DNA of 64,000 bases from Oscillospiraceae bacterium (GCA_015064385.1 SVSI01000003.1:116434-180433), one strand, 5' to 3'; positions 35,167 to 44,597 are shown, counted from the stretch's first letter. Made by a program: numbers and translations. The notes: a model not told the origin generated them from the letters alone.

Positions 35167-36069
35167 ATGAAAAATACCGTAAATAAAAGATTTTTTATAA
35201 GATTTACCGCATCTCTTTTCGCAGTGCTTCTCGTACTTGCGTCATTTGTCGGCTGCGAGCGGGAAAAGGAGCCCGAGATATGGGTGCCGAGCGACGATCT
35301 GCCGCTTGAGGTCCACTTTATAGACGTCGGGCAGGGCGACAGTCAGCTTATAATCACCCCGACGGGCGACACTATTCTTATTGATGCGGGACTTCCCGAG
35401 GCGGGATATAAGGTCGTCAAATATCTTCAGGATATCGGAGTCGGAGATATAGATCTTTTCGTTGCCTCACACTATGACGGCGACCATATAGGCGGCAGCC
35501 ACGACGTTTTCAACGAGTTTATTATCCACGCGGTTCTTATGCTCGACTGCGATAAGAATACATCGACCGCAAAGAGATTCAAAACCGACGTAAAAAGCGA
35601 GGGCAGCGAGATCATCTACGCCGTGCGCGGATACGAATTTTCGTACGGGAACGTTGAATTTCTCGTTATGTCTCCCGAAAAGATAACCGATGACGGCGGA
35701 AACGACGACAGTATAATCCTGCGTATGGAGTACGGTGAGTCAAGCTACCTCTTCACGGGCGACGCCGAAAAGAAATCGGAGCGTGCGGCAGTCGATTTTT
35801 ACGGAGCGGACGGACTTTCCTCCGACGTTCTTAAGGTCGGTCACCACGGCTCCTACACCTCGTCCACGTCTGAGTTTCTGAATGCGGTTTCTCCCGAGAT
35901 CGCGGTAATATCTTGCGGAAAGGGTAACAGCTACGGACATCCGCATACATCCACTATGAACCGCCTCAAGGTCAAGATCAAGGCGGAAAATATCCTGCGT
36001 ATCGACATTATGGGAACGGTAGTCATAATGACTGACGGTAAGGAAATATACAGAGCGCAGGAATATTAA
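35167..36069 (+). CDS. Lipoprotein with ComEC/Rec2-type metallo-beta-lactamase domain
   Basis: 300 residues. A signal peptide ends in a lipobox (LASFVGC, Cys near residue 28). The rest is a metallo-beta-lactamase fold: VHFIDVGQGDSQLI, LIDAGLPE, metal motif ASHYDGDHIGG (His102, Asp106, His107; the middle His replaced by Asp as in ComEC-like enzymes), FTGDAE and VGHHGS. These are signatures of the nuclease-like ComEC C-terminal domain and its standalone homologues. It probably hydrolyses a phosphodiester outside the membrane, maybe DNA, but substrate is unproven. No comE channel genes here. Confidence 0.85.
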   Translation: MKNTVNKRFFIRFTASLFAVLLVLASFVGCEREKEPEIWVPSDDLPLEVHFIDVGQGDSQLIITPTGDTILIDAGLPEAGYKVVKYLQDIGVGDIDLFVASHYDGDHIGGSHDVFNEFIIHAVLMLDCDKNTSTAKRFKTDVKSEGSEIIYAVRGYEFSYGNVEFLVMSPEKITDDGGNDDSIILRMEYGESSYLFTGDAEKKSERAAVDFYGADGLSSDVLKVGHHGSYTSSTSEFLNAVSPEIAVISCGKGNSYGHPHTSTMNRLKVKIKAENILRIDIMGTVVIMTDGKEIYRAQEY

Positions 36070-36127
36070 ACAACCAGTACTACTAAAAATGCCGGTATGA
36101 AAACAACTGTATGGAGACAAGACTGAT

Positions 36128-37624
36128 ATGAAAAAAGTGCTACGTATAATATCTGTCATACTCGTGGTGACTATGATGATTACTGTATTTTGTGCATGTA
36201 AGGATTCAGAAAAAGAGGGACAGTCACCCCTTGACTCAATGACGGACAAGGAAAAAGCTCAATATATGTCTCAAAAATCGGACGAGTATTACGCAGAGCG
36301 CATGAAAACGCATTTGGTTGCCGAAACTAAGGTCTCAGGGAAACTGGGCGATGCCTTTATGGAAAACACGACGAAAATAACGGAAAACTTGATGTATGAC
36401 AAGAGCGATCCTGAAGATTTTAACTATATTACATCCAGTGAAGTGTATTCTAAAAGCACAGTAGGCGGTGTTACCGTAACAAATGAATATGAGGTCACAG
36501 AAGCGTATTCGGATGACTATTATATTTACTCTTACGTAACAGACGATATTGCTAAAAATGTTTATCAGTATAGCGTATGCACTCGCAAGAATTTTGAAAA
36601 CTATCTTGAGGCGCAGGAATATTTCGGACTTTCAGTTAACGAAAACGAAGATTTTGAGAGCGTGAGTGTTACTAAAGACGAAAAGTTTAACGCATATATC
36701 TTGGAATATTCCGAACCCACGGTTTCTCTTATGAGAAGAGTTAACCGATACATAGCTGTTTCGGAAAGCGGACTAATTTACGATGCTGATCTGAATGCTT
36801 TTAGCGTGATAATTACGGTAGATGCAGAAACTATGGCAATGACCTCTCGGGTTTGCAATATAGAGGCAAAAACGCTAAAAAATGAAAGCTACGCTCTCAC
36901 ATACGAGTTAAATATCGAAGAAAATTTCGTCAAAAGCTCCAATCTGGACGCCACACCTGAAAATCTTGAGCAGAATTACAGACTGAGTGATAATCTCATA
37001 TTCCGTCAGATGGCGATTCTTGAGATGAAGAAGCTTGCGGCATCGGAAGACGTTTCGTTTGACATTAAAGCGGGAACGTATGAATGTTTTCGTATGTCGC
37101 CAGATATATACCCTCAAAGAGATAAACGAGAGACTCTCACTGTTAATTACGGAAAAAGAAACGGCAAATTTATGTACCGCTTAACGGATAGCACGCCGCT
37201 TGAGATACTGTATAATGGAACATACACATTTGTTCTTGATGGAGAAAAAAAGGTTTCAAGCAACTATACGAGTGAATTTGATGCTCGCAGTCTTATATAT
37301 TCAATGGCTATTCAGCCACTTGCATTTGATGCGAATATGATATCTGGAGCGGATGTTGAGTATAACGATGGATACTATACGGCGTATATGTCCCCGGGAC
37401 CTGCATACAATGAAGAGTTCCGCGCCAGACTCGGCGTTGGCGAAGAAGCTTTTAGTGTTCGTATCGTTGCCGTTTTTAAAGGTCTTGCAAGCGGAAATGA
37501 GTTTGTCTCGATGCGTTTGGAAGCTATAATGGATATCAGCGATCCTTACGATTATGTATGCTGTGGTATTGAGATATGTAACATAGCACCGGCAGATCTT
37601 CAGCGGGCAGAAGAATTTGAATAA
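36128..37624 (+). CDS. Predicted lipoprotein of unknown function
   Basis: 498 residues that I do not recognise. A signal peptide with lipobox (MMITVFCAC, Cys23) is followed by SEKEGQS. The mature part is acidic and beta-rich (many Y, V, T, E), with no cysteines clustered and no catalytic motif. Base composition is more AT-rich than tmk upstream, as for the lipoprotein at 25463. A terminator follows 2-35 bases after the stop. It may be a stand-alone accessory gene. Confidence 0.65.
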   Translation: MKKVLRIISVILVVTMMITVFCACKDSEKEGQSPLDSMTDKEKAQYMSQKSDEYYAERMKTHLVAETKVSGKLGDAFMENTTKITENLMYDKSDPEDFNYITSSEVYSKSTVGGVTVTNEYEVTEAYSDDYYIYSYVTDDIAKNVYQYSVCTRKNFENYLEAQEYFGLSVNENEDFESVSVTKDEKFNAYILEYSEPTVSLMRRVNRYIAVSESGLIYDADLNAFSVIITVDAETMAMTSRVCNIEAKTLKNESYALTYELNIEENFVKSSNLDATPENLEQNYRLSDNLIFRQMAILEMKKLAASEDVSFDIKAGTYECFRMSPDIYPQRDKRETLTVNYGKRNGKFMYRLTDSTPLEILYNGTYTFVLDGEKKVSSNYTSEFDARSLIYSMAIQPLAFDANMISGADVEYNDGYYTAYMSPGPAYNEEFRARLGVGEEAFSVRIVAVFKGLASGNEFVSMRLEAIMDISDPYDYVCCGIEICNIAPADLQRAEEFE

Positions 37625-37626
37625 AA

Positions 37627-37658
37627 AAATCTCCTCTTTTCAGAGGAGATTTTCTTTT
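37627..37658. terminator. Terminator between convergent lipoprotein and SDR genes
   Basis: 11-bp stem AAATCTCCTCT/AGAGGAGATTT with TTTC loop and flanking A and T tracts. Confidence 0.82.
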
Positions 37659-37667
37659 ATCCGTAGT

Positions 37668-38429
37668 TTATATCTTCTTCTGCTGTTTGCACCAGATGTA
37701 CATAACGAGCTTGTGGGGAAGAAGCTTGGTGAAGAAAACCTGCACGCGTACCGAAAATCCGCAGATCGAAATATCCTTGCCCTTTTTCATGTCGCGTATT
37801 GCACGCGCAACGACGTCGGCAGACTCAAAATACTTGTTGTAATAAACGATAGTGTCGTCCTTTACCGCGTGGTTGAAGAACTCGGTCTTTACCCAGCCGG
37901 GGCAAACCGCCATGACCTTGATGCCGCGGCTTTTCAACTCTACGTTAAGCGCACGCGAGAAGCTGAGCACGAACGCCTTGGTCGCGCCGTAAACTCCTAT
38001 GTAAGGAACGGGCTGGAACGCGGAGAGAGATCCGAGCTGATATATTCTCGAGCCCTTTGACATAAATGGGAGGGTTTTGTAGGTCATCTCGGCGAGGACG
38101 CGCGAGTTGAGAGTTATCATTCCCGCAATATCGGTATATTCGGTGTTTTCAAACGATGAGAATTTTCCGTATCCGCCCGCGTTTACGAGGACGGCAACCT
38201 CCGCTCCCGTTTCTTTAAGGAGTGCTTCATAGCTTTCGATATTTGCCTGAACGGTAAGATCGTACGCAAGCGGACGGATCTTTGCGCGGGTTAGTCCCGC
38301 AAGTGCTTCAAGACGCTCTTTTCTGCGCGCGATAACCCATATTTCGTCAAAGACCTCGTCTTTATCGAGCTGGAGAACGAAGTCCTTTCCCATTCCGGAC
38401 GATGCGCCGGTCACAACTGCTATTTTCAT
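37668..38429 (-). CDS. Short-chain dehydrogenase/reductase
   Basis: 253-residue SDR with Rossmann start MKIAVVTGASSGMGKDFVL (TGxxxGxG at residues 8-14), NAGG, and the catalytic Ser then Tyr-x3-Lys in SLSAFQPVPYIGVYGATK. The C-terminal hydrophobic/basic segment (VQVFFTKLLPHKLVMYIWCK) is unusual and could associate with membrane. Substrate unknown. It follows the RNA methyltransferase by 30 bases. Confidence 0.88.
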   Translation of the reverse strand: MKIAVVTGASSGMGKDFVLQLDKDEVFDEIWVIARRKERLEALAGLTRAKIRPLAYDLTVQANIESYEALLKETGAEVAVLVNAGGYGKFSSFENTEYTDIAGMITLNSRVLAEMTYKTLPFMSKGSRIYQLGSLSAFQPVPYIGVYGATKAFVLSFSRALNVELKSRGIKVMAVCPGWVKTEFFNHAVKDDTIVYYNKYFESADVVARAIRDMKKGKDISICGFSVRVQVFFTKLLPHKLVMYIWCKQQKKI

Positions 38430-38459
38430 AATTTCTAACCTTTCTTTATATAAATTTGA

Positions 38460-39233
38460 TCAAGAATTTCTTCTGAGTATTTCAAAGCATATCACAGCGG
38501 ACGCCGATGCGGCGGGGAGTGCCTCGCCAAAATCACGTCCGTATTCTATTCTTACCGTTTCGTCCGCACACGCAAGGATATTCTTCGATATTCCTCTGCG
38601 CTCACCTCCGATGACCGCCGCAAGCGGTCTTGAAAGGTCGGCGTCTGACAGAGAGACGGCGTTTTCCGTGTCGGTACAAACTATCTTGTATCCCGCTTTC
38701 TTAAGAGCATCCATTGACCTCTCGCCTATGGTGAGCACCTCTATAAGCTCGGACGAGCCCGCCGACGAACGACATACGTTTCCCGCTGACGAGAGCCAGT
38801 TGTGAGGCGGGAGGATAAGACCGTCCGCGCCCGAGGCGTAGGCGGCTCTGACCGAAAACGCAAAGTTGTATGGGTCCTCTATGCCGTCGAGAATAAGATA
38901 AAATCCGTTCTTTTTTAGCTGACTTGGAGAGATGAGCTCGGCGTAGCTTCTTTCGGTACAAACGGTTACTATTCCGCCGTGCGTCGTTCCCTCGCAGAGC
39001 GCGGAGATCTCGTCCGCCTGCGCGAAATACAGAGGAAAAGAAAGCTCGTGGCTCATTGCCTTTATATAAGAAAGATGCCGTGAGAGCTTCTGCTTTTTGT
39101 CCGTGTCGAAATACACGGCTTTTATTTTGCGATCCGAGCTTCCGTTTCGTATTGCCGAAACTACCGAGCGAAATGAGATCATTCCCTCGAAAAGCACGCA
39201 GCTTTCGGAGCTTTCACTTACGTTTATTTCCAT
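38460..39233 (-). CDS. TrmH/SpoU-family RNA 2'-O-methyltransferase
   Basis: 257-residue member of the SPOUT class. The knot motifs are DPYNFAFSVRAAYASGAD (motif 1, Asn/Arg), VIGGERRGIS (motif 2), and a divergent motif 3, DFGEALPAASASAV, where many relatives have SLNVSVA. Target rRNA or tRNA position not predictable. It overlaps the end of the Ppx/GppA gene by 20 bases, and its AAAGGAA site lies inside that gene, so they are coupled. Confidence 0.82.
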   Translation of the reverse strand: MEINVSESSESCVLFEGMISFRSVVSAIRNGSSDRKIKAVYFDTDKKQKLSRHLSYIKAMSHELSFPLYFAQADEISALCEGTTHGGIVTVCTERSYAELISPSQLKKNGFYLILDGIEDPYNFAFSVRAAYASGADGLILPPHNWLSSAGNVCRSSAGSSELIEVLTIGERSMDALKKAGYKIVCTDTENAVSLSDADLSRPLAAVIGGERRGISKNILACADETVRIEYGRDFGEALPAASASAVICFEILRRNS

Positions 39234-40155
39234 ATATCTTAAATTCCTTTTTTCTTTTGTTTATGAGCGTCTGCGCGTATCCTTCACGCGCGCCGCCGCT
39301 GACTACCGTGAGAGTATCCTTTCCGAGCGCTTTTGCCGCGATGCAGAATACTGCCACGCCGCAGGGAAGGGCTTTTGCGCGTTCCTTTGCTATCTTTTCT
39401 ACGAGATCGCGAAGCTCGCCCGAGGCACTTTTCTGACATAGGTCCTCTATCTCGCAAAGCTTTAGGGTGTAGGGAAGAGTTGCACTGTCCGAACGGAGCG
39501 CCGATACGATATTTACCGTAGCACGGGCGCTGCCGCCGGTAAGGATCATTTCACCGCCGATCGGCATTTTGATCCTGTCGCCTATGGGAGACGTCTCGTC
39601 CCCCAGATGCTTTAGGAGCTTTGAAAGCTCGCTCGGAGTTATATAGTCACCCGAGACGAATTTTCTGTAATTTGCCACCGCACCGATGCTTAGCGAGATC
39701 TTGTCCGTTATATTTCCGTTTTCAAACGAAATAAACTCACAGCTTCCGCCGCCGAGGTCGGCAAGAACTCCGTTTTGAGGGCATCTGCCCGAGCAAAGCG
39801 CACCGATAAAGCAGATCTCGCCCTCGCGCTCTCCGCTGAGCAGATCTATTTTCATTTTGGTCGATCTTTCGGCGATCCTGAGTACGATCTCCCGGTTTTT
39901 CGCTTCCCTTATGCAGGCGGTCGCAAAAGCGTAAATATTTTGCCTTTTGCACCGATAAGCTCGCGCGTCGCGCTTTAAGGCGTTTACAGCGCAAACGAGA
40001 GTGCGTATTCCGTTACGGCTCAGATATCCGTCACTTACGTGCGCGGAAAGACGCGCATGTACGGTTTTGGAGTATATCGCCGTTTGGCTTTCTTTAGCAT
40101 CAAATACGGTCATTTTTATCGTATTTGATCCGATATCGATAACTGCAAGTCTCAT
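39214..40155 (-). CDS. Ppx/GppA family phosphatase
   Basis: 313 residues of the actin-like exopolyphosphatase/guanosine pentaphosphatase family. Motifs: MRLAVIDIGSNTIKMTVFD (phosphate 1), LADLGGGSCEFI (phosphate 2), and TGGSARATVNIVSAL. It degrades polyphosphate or pppGpp. Start is the Met at 40155 with GAAAGGAAC upstream; longer in-frame extensions cross the promoter. It is divergent from sigK, sharing a short control region. Confidence 0.88.
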   Translation of the reverse strand: MRLAVIDIGSNTIKMTVFDAKESQTAIYSKTVHARLSAHVSDGYLSRNGIRTLVCAVNALKRDARAYRCKRQNIYAFATACIREAKNREIVLRIAERSTKMKIDLLSGEREGEICFIGALCSGRCPQNGVLADLGGGSCEFISFENGNITDKISLSIGAVANYRKFVSGDYITPSELSKLLKHLGDETSPIGDRIKMPIGGEMILTGGSARATVNIVSALRSDSATLPYTLKLCEIEDLCQKSASGELRDLVEKIAKERAKALPCGVAVFCIAAKALGKDTLTVVSGGAREGYAQTLINKRKKEFKIYGNKRK

Positions 40156-40183
40156 TTGCGCAAAAAGTTCCTTTCGGATAAAC

Positions 40184-40212
40184 AAATATAGAGTCGCGAC
40201 TCTGCATAACAT
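40184..40212 (+). promoter_or_regulatory. Possible sigma-E promoter of sigK, containing a 14-bp palindrome
   Basis: AAATATA (40184-40190), 14 bases, CATAACAT (40205-40212), compared with sigma-E -35 KMATATT and -10 CATACAMT: about 6/7 and 6/8. The spacer is a perfect palindrome AGAGTCGCGACTCT (40190-40203), a possible operator for a mother-cell regulator. Confidence 0.4.
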
Positions 40213-40241
40213 ATTATACAGTAAAAAAAGCAAAAGCGCAA
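40213..40241 (-). promoter_or_regulatory. Sigma-A promoter of the Ppx/GppA gene
   Basis: Minus strand TTGCGC (40241-40236), 17 bases, TATAAT (40218-40213). Perfect -10, weak -35. Confidence 0.5.
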
Positions 40242-40278
40242 GAGCTTTTTTGTATAAATATACTTTGGAGGTGTTTTT

Positions 40279-40953
40279 TTGCCATTTTTTGAAATGCTTG
40301 CTGAGATGCTTCTCACATTTTTGCGCGTTGACGATCCGTCCTGCTTTCCAACTCCTCTTTCCGCCGAGGAGGAGGCAGAATGTTTTCGCCGCATGAAAAA
40401 GGGGGACGACAGTGCTCGCGAAAAGCTGATACTTCACAACCTGCGCTTGGTTGCACATATCGTCAAAAAGTACTACCTTTCGGGTGTTGATCAAGAGGAT
40501 CTTATATCGATAGGTACCATAGGACTTATAAAAGCAATAGATTCATTTAATATTGAAAACGGCACTCGCTTTGCAACTTATGCGGGAAAATGCTTACAAA
40601 ATGAGATCCTTATGCACTTCCGTGCGCAGAAAAAACTGCAAAGCGAGGTCTCAATGAACGAAACGATAGACGTTGACAAGGACGGGAATCCTCTTACATA
40701 CGTTGATATCATAAGCGTTGAGGACACTATTGCGGACGATCTTTTCGTGAAAATGAGCTCAAGCCGGGCAAAACGGATAATAAACACCCGCCTGACAGAG
40801 CGCGAGCGGGACATAATAAATATGCGCTACGGATTGCTCGGTGAAAAGGCGCTCACGCAAAGAGAGGTGGCGCGACGACTCGGAATATCGCGTTCGTACG
40901 TCAGCCGAATAGAAAAGACCGCGCTTGAAAAGATAGCCGAGCATTTAAGGTAG
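40279..40953 (+). CDS. sigK: Sporulation sigma factor sigma-K, intact
   Basis: Late mother-cell sigma factor. 224 residues, close to SigK: FPTPLS then KLILHNLRLVAHIVKKY (region 2.1), DLISIGTIGLIKAIDSF (2.3/2.4), EILMHFRAQKK, DVDKDGNPLTYVDI, and region 4 with TQREVARRLGISRSYVSRIEK. The gene is whole, with no skin-like insertion. The TTG start is supported by GGAGGTG at the right spacing. Its N-terminus (MPFFEMLAEMLLTFLRVDD) is hydrophobic and, compared with B. subtilis pro-sigma-K, about five residues shorter, suggesting a pro-peptide to be cleaved by SpoIVFB. spoIVB lies two genes downstream. Confidence 0.92.
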   Translation: MPFFEMLAEMLLTFLRVDDPSCFPTPLSAEEEAECFRRMKKGDDSAREKLILHNLRLVAHIVKKYYLSGVDQEDLISIGTIGLIKAIDSFNIENGTRFATYAGKCLQNEILMHFRAQKKLQSEVSMNETIDVDKDGNPLTYVDIISVEDTIADDLFVKMSSSRAKRIINTRLTERERDIINMRYGLLGEKALTQREVARRLGISRSYVSRIEKTALEKIAEHLR

Positions 40954-41016
40954 AATAAAAGACGCGTGCGGCGAATATATTTAGGAACAAAACAGATATT
41001 TTAAGGAGTACTAATT

Positions 41017-42564
41017 ATGGAAAATTTTTCTTCGGAAAAGAGTGAAAACTGCACCGTTTATTCGCGCGTGTTTCAAAAGGGACGCGATATTATCGAGTGC
41101 TCGCGTGACTTTATTTTGCCCGATCTTTACGCAGACATCAAAAAGGTCATCAGTTCTTCGGGCAGTATCTATCCCGAGGAGTGCTTCGTTGAGGGAAATA
41201 AGGTGTGCGTCAGCGGCACGCTTACCGCCCGCATACTCTTTGCAGACGACGAGGGGGCTCTTCGCTCTGTAACCTTTACACAGGACTATTCGGGCGCGTT
41301 CTCGTTATCGGGCATTGAAAACGCAGACGAAATATCGGTGATCTGCTCCCCTGTGCTTGAGAGTGTTTCGGTCAAGACCGTAAACCCGAGAAAGGTGAGC
41401 GTGCGCGGACGTATAGACGCAGGAGTTAAGCTTTGGAAGAAAACGCCCTCATCACCCGATTCTCCCACGCTTGAGTGTGAGTGTGACGTAACGCCCGAGA
41501 TAAGGACGAGTGAGATCTCGTGTATGGTACCGTTTTCAATAGAGCAGAGAGATCTTGATATGTCCGAAGATATTTCCTTTGACGGCGAAATAGACGAGAT
41601 AATATACTGCAACGGCTCTGCAAAGGTGCATGAGAGCAGCTTTTCGGACGGTTCTGTACATGTCAGGGGATATGTAAATATCGACGCAGTTTGTTTGCTT
41701 GACAGTTCGGATATAGTTCATATATCTAAAATGATACCTTTCTCAAATTCTTTAACTATTGACTCTTCTATAGGCGAGCCGAGCGTGCTTTGTGCACTTC
41801 CGTACATACGCTCCCTTGAGTGTGAAACGTCCGAAACCGACGACAGCAAGATAGAGATCGATATCGAGTACGCGCTGATAGTCAACGGAGCGTTTAACGT
41901 CGGTTGCAGTTACGTTTGCGATGCGTATATGCCATCTTACGAATTTGAGATCGAAAGTGAAACGGTAGGATTTTCGAGCGCTCCCCAAAAAAGTATGAAA
42001 AATATCAAGGTAAAAGCTTGTTCGGATAGCGCTCTGCCCGAGGGCAGTAAGGTGATGCTTGCAAACGTACAGGCGCAGATAGAATCCACTACCCACGAAG
42101 AGGATAAAAAGAGCGCGATCGGAAGCTCGTTTGTGAATATCGTTTATAAAAACACAGACGGCACGCTGTCCTCTCTCGGCCTTTCCGAGGACTTTGAGAT
42201 CGACCTTGACGATATAAGCGACTTTGACGAATACGTATTTTTGATCCAGACGTCGCCCGCAAGTGTGAAAAACGATCAGAACGGCGTGTGCGCAGAATAC
42301 GAGCTTGAGGTAAATATTATCGCGTGGAAGAATGGCAGCGGTGAAATGATACGTGCTTCCCGCGTTATTTCTCCCGAGACGGCAGATAACAAAAAGCCGT
42401 TTACCATTTATTATCCGTCAAAGGATGAATCTCTCTGGGACGTCGGCAAGAAATATAACGTGACAGTTTCCTCGATAGTTGCGGCAAATCCCGAATGTGA
42501 GGATGCCGAAATTTTACCAAACGTCATTTTAATACCGCGTTTGCGTACGGGTGTTAAAAAATAA
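41017..42564 (+). CDS. sipL: SipL-like spore morphogenesis protein (SPOCS domains + LysM)
   Basis: 515 residues built like C. difficile SipL: repeated DUF3794/SPOCS domains (typical opening IECSRDFILPDLYADIKKVI, then VSGTLTARILF; further copies around 160-280 and 280-400) and one C-terminal LysM (YPSKDESLWDVGKKYNVTVS). SipL recruits SpoIVA and coat around the forespore. No signal peptide, consistent with mother-cell cytoplasm. It lies 63 bases after sigK and before spoIVB, so a mother-cell sporulation cluster is likely. Confidence 0.85.
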   Translation: MENFSSEKSENCTVYSRVFQKGRDIIECSRDFILPDLYADIKKVISSSGSIYPEECFVEGNKVCVSGTLTARILFADDEGALRSVTFTQDYSGAFSLSGIENADEISVICSPVLESVSVKTVNPRKVSVRGRIDAGVKLWKKTPSSPDSPTLECECDVTPEIRTSEISCMVPFSIEQRDLDMSEDISFDGEIDEIIYCNGSAKVHESSFSDGSVHVRGYVNIDAVCLLDSSDIVHISKMIPFSNSLTIDSSIGEPSVLCALPYIRSLECETSETDDSKIEIDIEYALIVNGAFNVGCSYVCDAYMPSYEFEIESETVGFSSAPQKSMKNIKVKACSDSALPEGSKVMLANVQAQIESTTHEEDKKSAIGSSFVNIVYKNTDGTLSSLGLSEDFEIDLDDISDFDEYVFLIQTSPASVKNDQNGVCAEYELEVNIIAWKNGSGEMIRASRVISPETADNKKPFTIYYPSKDESLWDVGKKYNVTVSSIVAANPECEDAEILPNVILIPRLRTGVKK

Positions 42565-42740
42565 ATTCATTTTTTAACTTTTGCGGAATTAAGTAAAACG
42601 ATATGAAGATATTACAAGGCATAAAAAACTTCAAACTCCGCAAATTATAAACGTATAGAATCAGCGCGGAGAAAACGCCTTGCGGCTTAATTTATAGATT
42701 TTGAAAGTAAAGGTAAAAGGAAAAAAGAGGAAAACAGACA

Positions 42741-43799
42741 ATGCGGAAAAATAAAAAAGGCGGGACTCGTGGGAAGCGCTTTCTGTGCCTGCTTTTCGCC
42801 GCCCTCACACTTTTGTCACCTATGAGCGCACCGCAGAAAATATCGGCGCACGAGGTGATGGCGCATCAGCGCGAGGTGCTCGTGGGTGGAGACGTTTTCG
42901 GCACCCGTATTGACACCAGAGGAGTTCTCGTTGTCGGAGTTACCGGAGTCACGAGTGAAAATAAGGAGCTTTTTCCCGCACGGGATGCGGGTATATGCTC
43001 GAAGGATATAATAAACACCGTAAACGGTAAAGAGGTAAGCGGTAGTGAGGAGCTCGTGTCACTTATAAATGAAAGTGAAGGAAAAGCGACCGAGATCGGA
43101 TTTTTGAGAGACGGCAAGGAGATGAGCGTAACGCTCTCTCCCGTAAGGTCGGATTCGGACGGAATATACCGAGCGGGACTCTGGGTGAGAGACTCGCTTG
43201 CGGGAATCGGAACGGTCACGTTTATAATACCGGAAACGAGCGAGTTTGCGGGACTCGGGCACGGAATGTGTGACAGCGATACGGGAGTTATAATGCCGGT
43301 GAAAACGGGAAGCGTGTTCGGCGTACGTTTGGGCGAGATAAAAAGATCGGACAGCGGAGCACCCGGCGAGCTGCGGGGACGGCTTGACGGCGCTCAGATC
43401 GGAGAGATAACGAAAAACACCCCGAGCGGAGTGTACGGAAGAATAAATCTGCCAACCGAGCGTAGAAGGGCAGAGCTTTGCGATAAAAACGAGGTGAAGA
43501 CGGGCGACGTCAGCGTTATATGTACGCTTGATGAAAGCGGTCCGAGGGAATACGCGGCGACAATAGAGCGGATATGCGATGCCGACGGTGAGACGAAAAA
43601 TTTTATCATAAAGATAACCGACAGCGAGCTTCTCTCTAAAACGGGAGGAATAGTGCAGGGAATGAGTGGAAGTCCCATTCTCCAAAACGGCAAGCTGGTC
43701 GGCGCGATCACTCACGTGCTTATAGACGATCCCACGAAGGGCTACGGCATATTTGCCGAGAATATGCTCGAAAATATGGCGATGCCGATAGAAGAATAG
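42741..43799 (+). CDS. spoIVB: SpoIVB peptidase (S55)
   Basis: Forespore-secreted serine protease that triggers sigma-K activation. 352 residues: N-terminal membrane/signal segment (about 13-30), PDZ domain (about 60-140), then the S55 peptidase. The triad is His174 in GLGHG, Asp294 in KITDSE, and Ser309 in QGMSGSP; Asp and Ser are 15 residues apart, as in B. subtilis (363 and 378). The 176-base gap before it is AT-rich with no certain promoter; I see AAAAGG before the ATG. Terminator immediately after. Confidence 0.93.
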   Translation: MRKNKKGGTRGKRFLCLLFAALTLLSPMSAPQKISAHEVMAHQREVLVGGDVFGTRIDTRGVLVVGVTGVTSENKELFPARDAGICSKDIINTVNGKEVSGSEELVSLINESEGKATEIGFLRDGKEMSVTLSPVRSDSDGIYRAGLWVRDSLAGIGTVTFIIPETSEFAGLGHGMCDSDTGVIMPVKTGSVFGVRLGEIKRSDSGAPGELRGRLDGAQIGEITKNTPSGVYGRINLPTERRRAELCDKNEVKTGDVSVICTLDESGPREYAATIERICDADGETKNFIIKITDSELLSKTGGIVQGMSGSPILQNGKLVGAITHVLIDDPTKGYGIFAENMLENMAMPIEE

Positions 43800-43800
43800 G

Positions 43801-43834
43801 AAAAAGGCAATATCCGAGCGGATATTGCCTTTTT
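43801..43834. terminator. Bidirectional terminator, left copy of a near-duplicate pair
   Basis: Perfect 16-bp arms AAAAAGGCAATATCCG/CGGATATTGCCTTTTT around AG. Its core GGCAATATCCGAG...CGGATATTGCC recurs at 47731-47759. Confidence 0.88.
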
Positions 43835-43835
43835 G

Positions 43836-44597
43836 TTATTTCCACCTGCTCGGCGGTACGCCGCAGATCTCCTTGAATACCTTGCTGAAATAATAAACGT
43901 CAGAAAAATTGCAGATCTCGGCAACCTCGCTTACCGAGTATCCGCCGAGCGAAAGAAGCTCGCAGGCGTGATTTATTTTAAGCTGAATTATATATTTTTT
44001 CGGAGGAAGTCCGAATTTTTCCTTGAATATACGCTTCAAATAAGACTCGCTTATCGAGCAGATAGCCGCGAGCTCGGAAACCTCGAAGCTTTTTGTGAGA
44101 AAGTCGCGGCGGATCGCGTTTACCGCGGGCTCTATTTTCTCAAATCGGCTTGCGGGAATGTAATTACTTTTTTGAAGCTCGGCAAATATTTTGTAGAGCA
44201 GAGAAATGCATTCGAAATAATACCCGTCTCCTCGGCTCACCCAAACGGCAAATAATTTTCTGAAAAGACCTGATATATATTCTTTTTTTGTGGCGTCTAT
44301 TACAAAAGCTCTGCTCGATATCGGACGGTCGGTTTTGAAGAATACGTCTATGCATTCCGCCGCCTCTATCTTTTCGACCTCGTAGGTGTCGAAATTTCCT
44401 TCTGGGAGAAAACGCACGCTGTTTGCTCCGATGTTAAAGCGTTGATCGCCGAATTTTACGTTAATATTGCCCGAAAACTGAAAAATAAGCTCGTTTGATT
44501 TGAGATCCGCTCGGAACTTGGTAACTCGGTCGGGGTGCTTTTCCTTGCCCACCGATATTACGCGTACTATTTCGGTTATTATAAAATCCTTTTCCAT
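43836..44597 (-). CDS. AraC-family regulator of glycyl radical module 1
   Basis: 253 residues: an N-terminal cupin-like ligand domain, then two helix-turn-helix motifs at the C-terminus (FEVSELAAICSISESYLKRIFKEKF and YSVSEVAEICNFSDVYYFSKVFKE) and the family end GVPPSRW. It probably senses a small molecule and activates the divergent glycyl radical operon. The start at 44597 has GGTGA six bases upstream; a Met 18 bases earlier with AAAGGGG is also possible. It ends at the edge of a terminator. Confidence 0.88.
   Translation of the reverse strand: MEKDFIITEIVRVISVGKEKHPDRVTKFRADLKSNELIFQFSGNINVKFGDQRFNIGANSVRFLPEGNFDTYEVEKIEAAECIDVFFKTDRPISSRAFVIDATKKEYISGLFRKLFAVWVSRGDGYYFECISLLYKIFAELQKSNYIPASRFEKIEPAVNAIRRDFLTKSFEVSELAAICSISESYLKRIFKEKFGLPPKKYIIQLKINHACELLSLGGYSVSEVAEICNFSDVYYFSKVFKEICGVPPSRWK

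Noticed and set aside
42565..42740. Sigma-F/G promoter before spoIVB
   Set aside because: A GTATA box is present, but the nearest GGAGAAAA-like -10 is only 10 bases away, not about 15. No better match was found.
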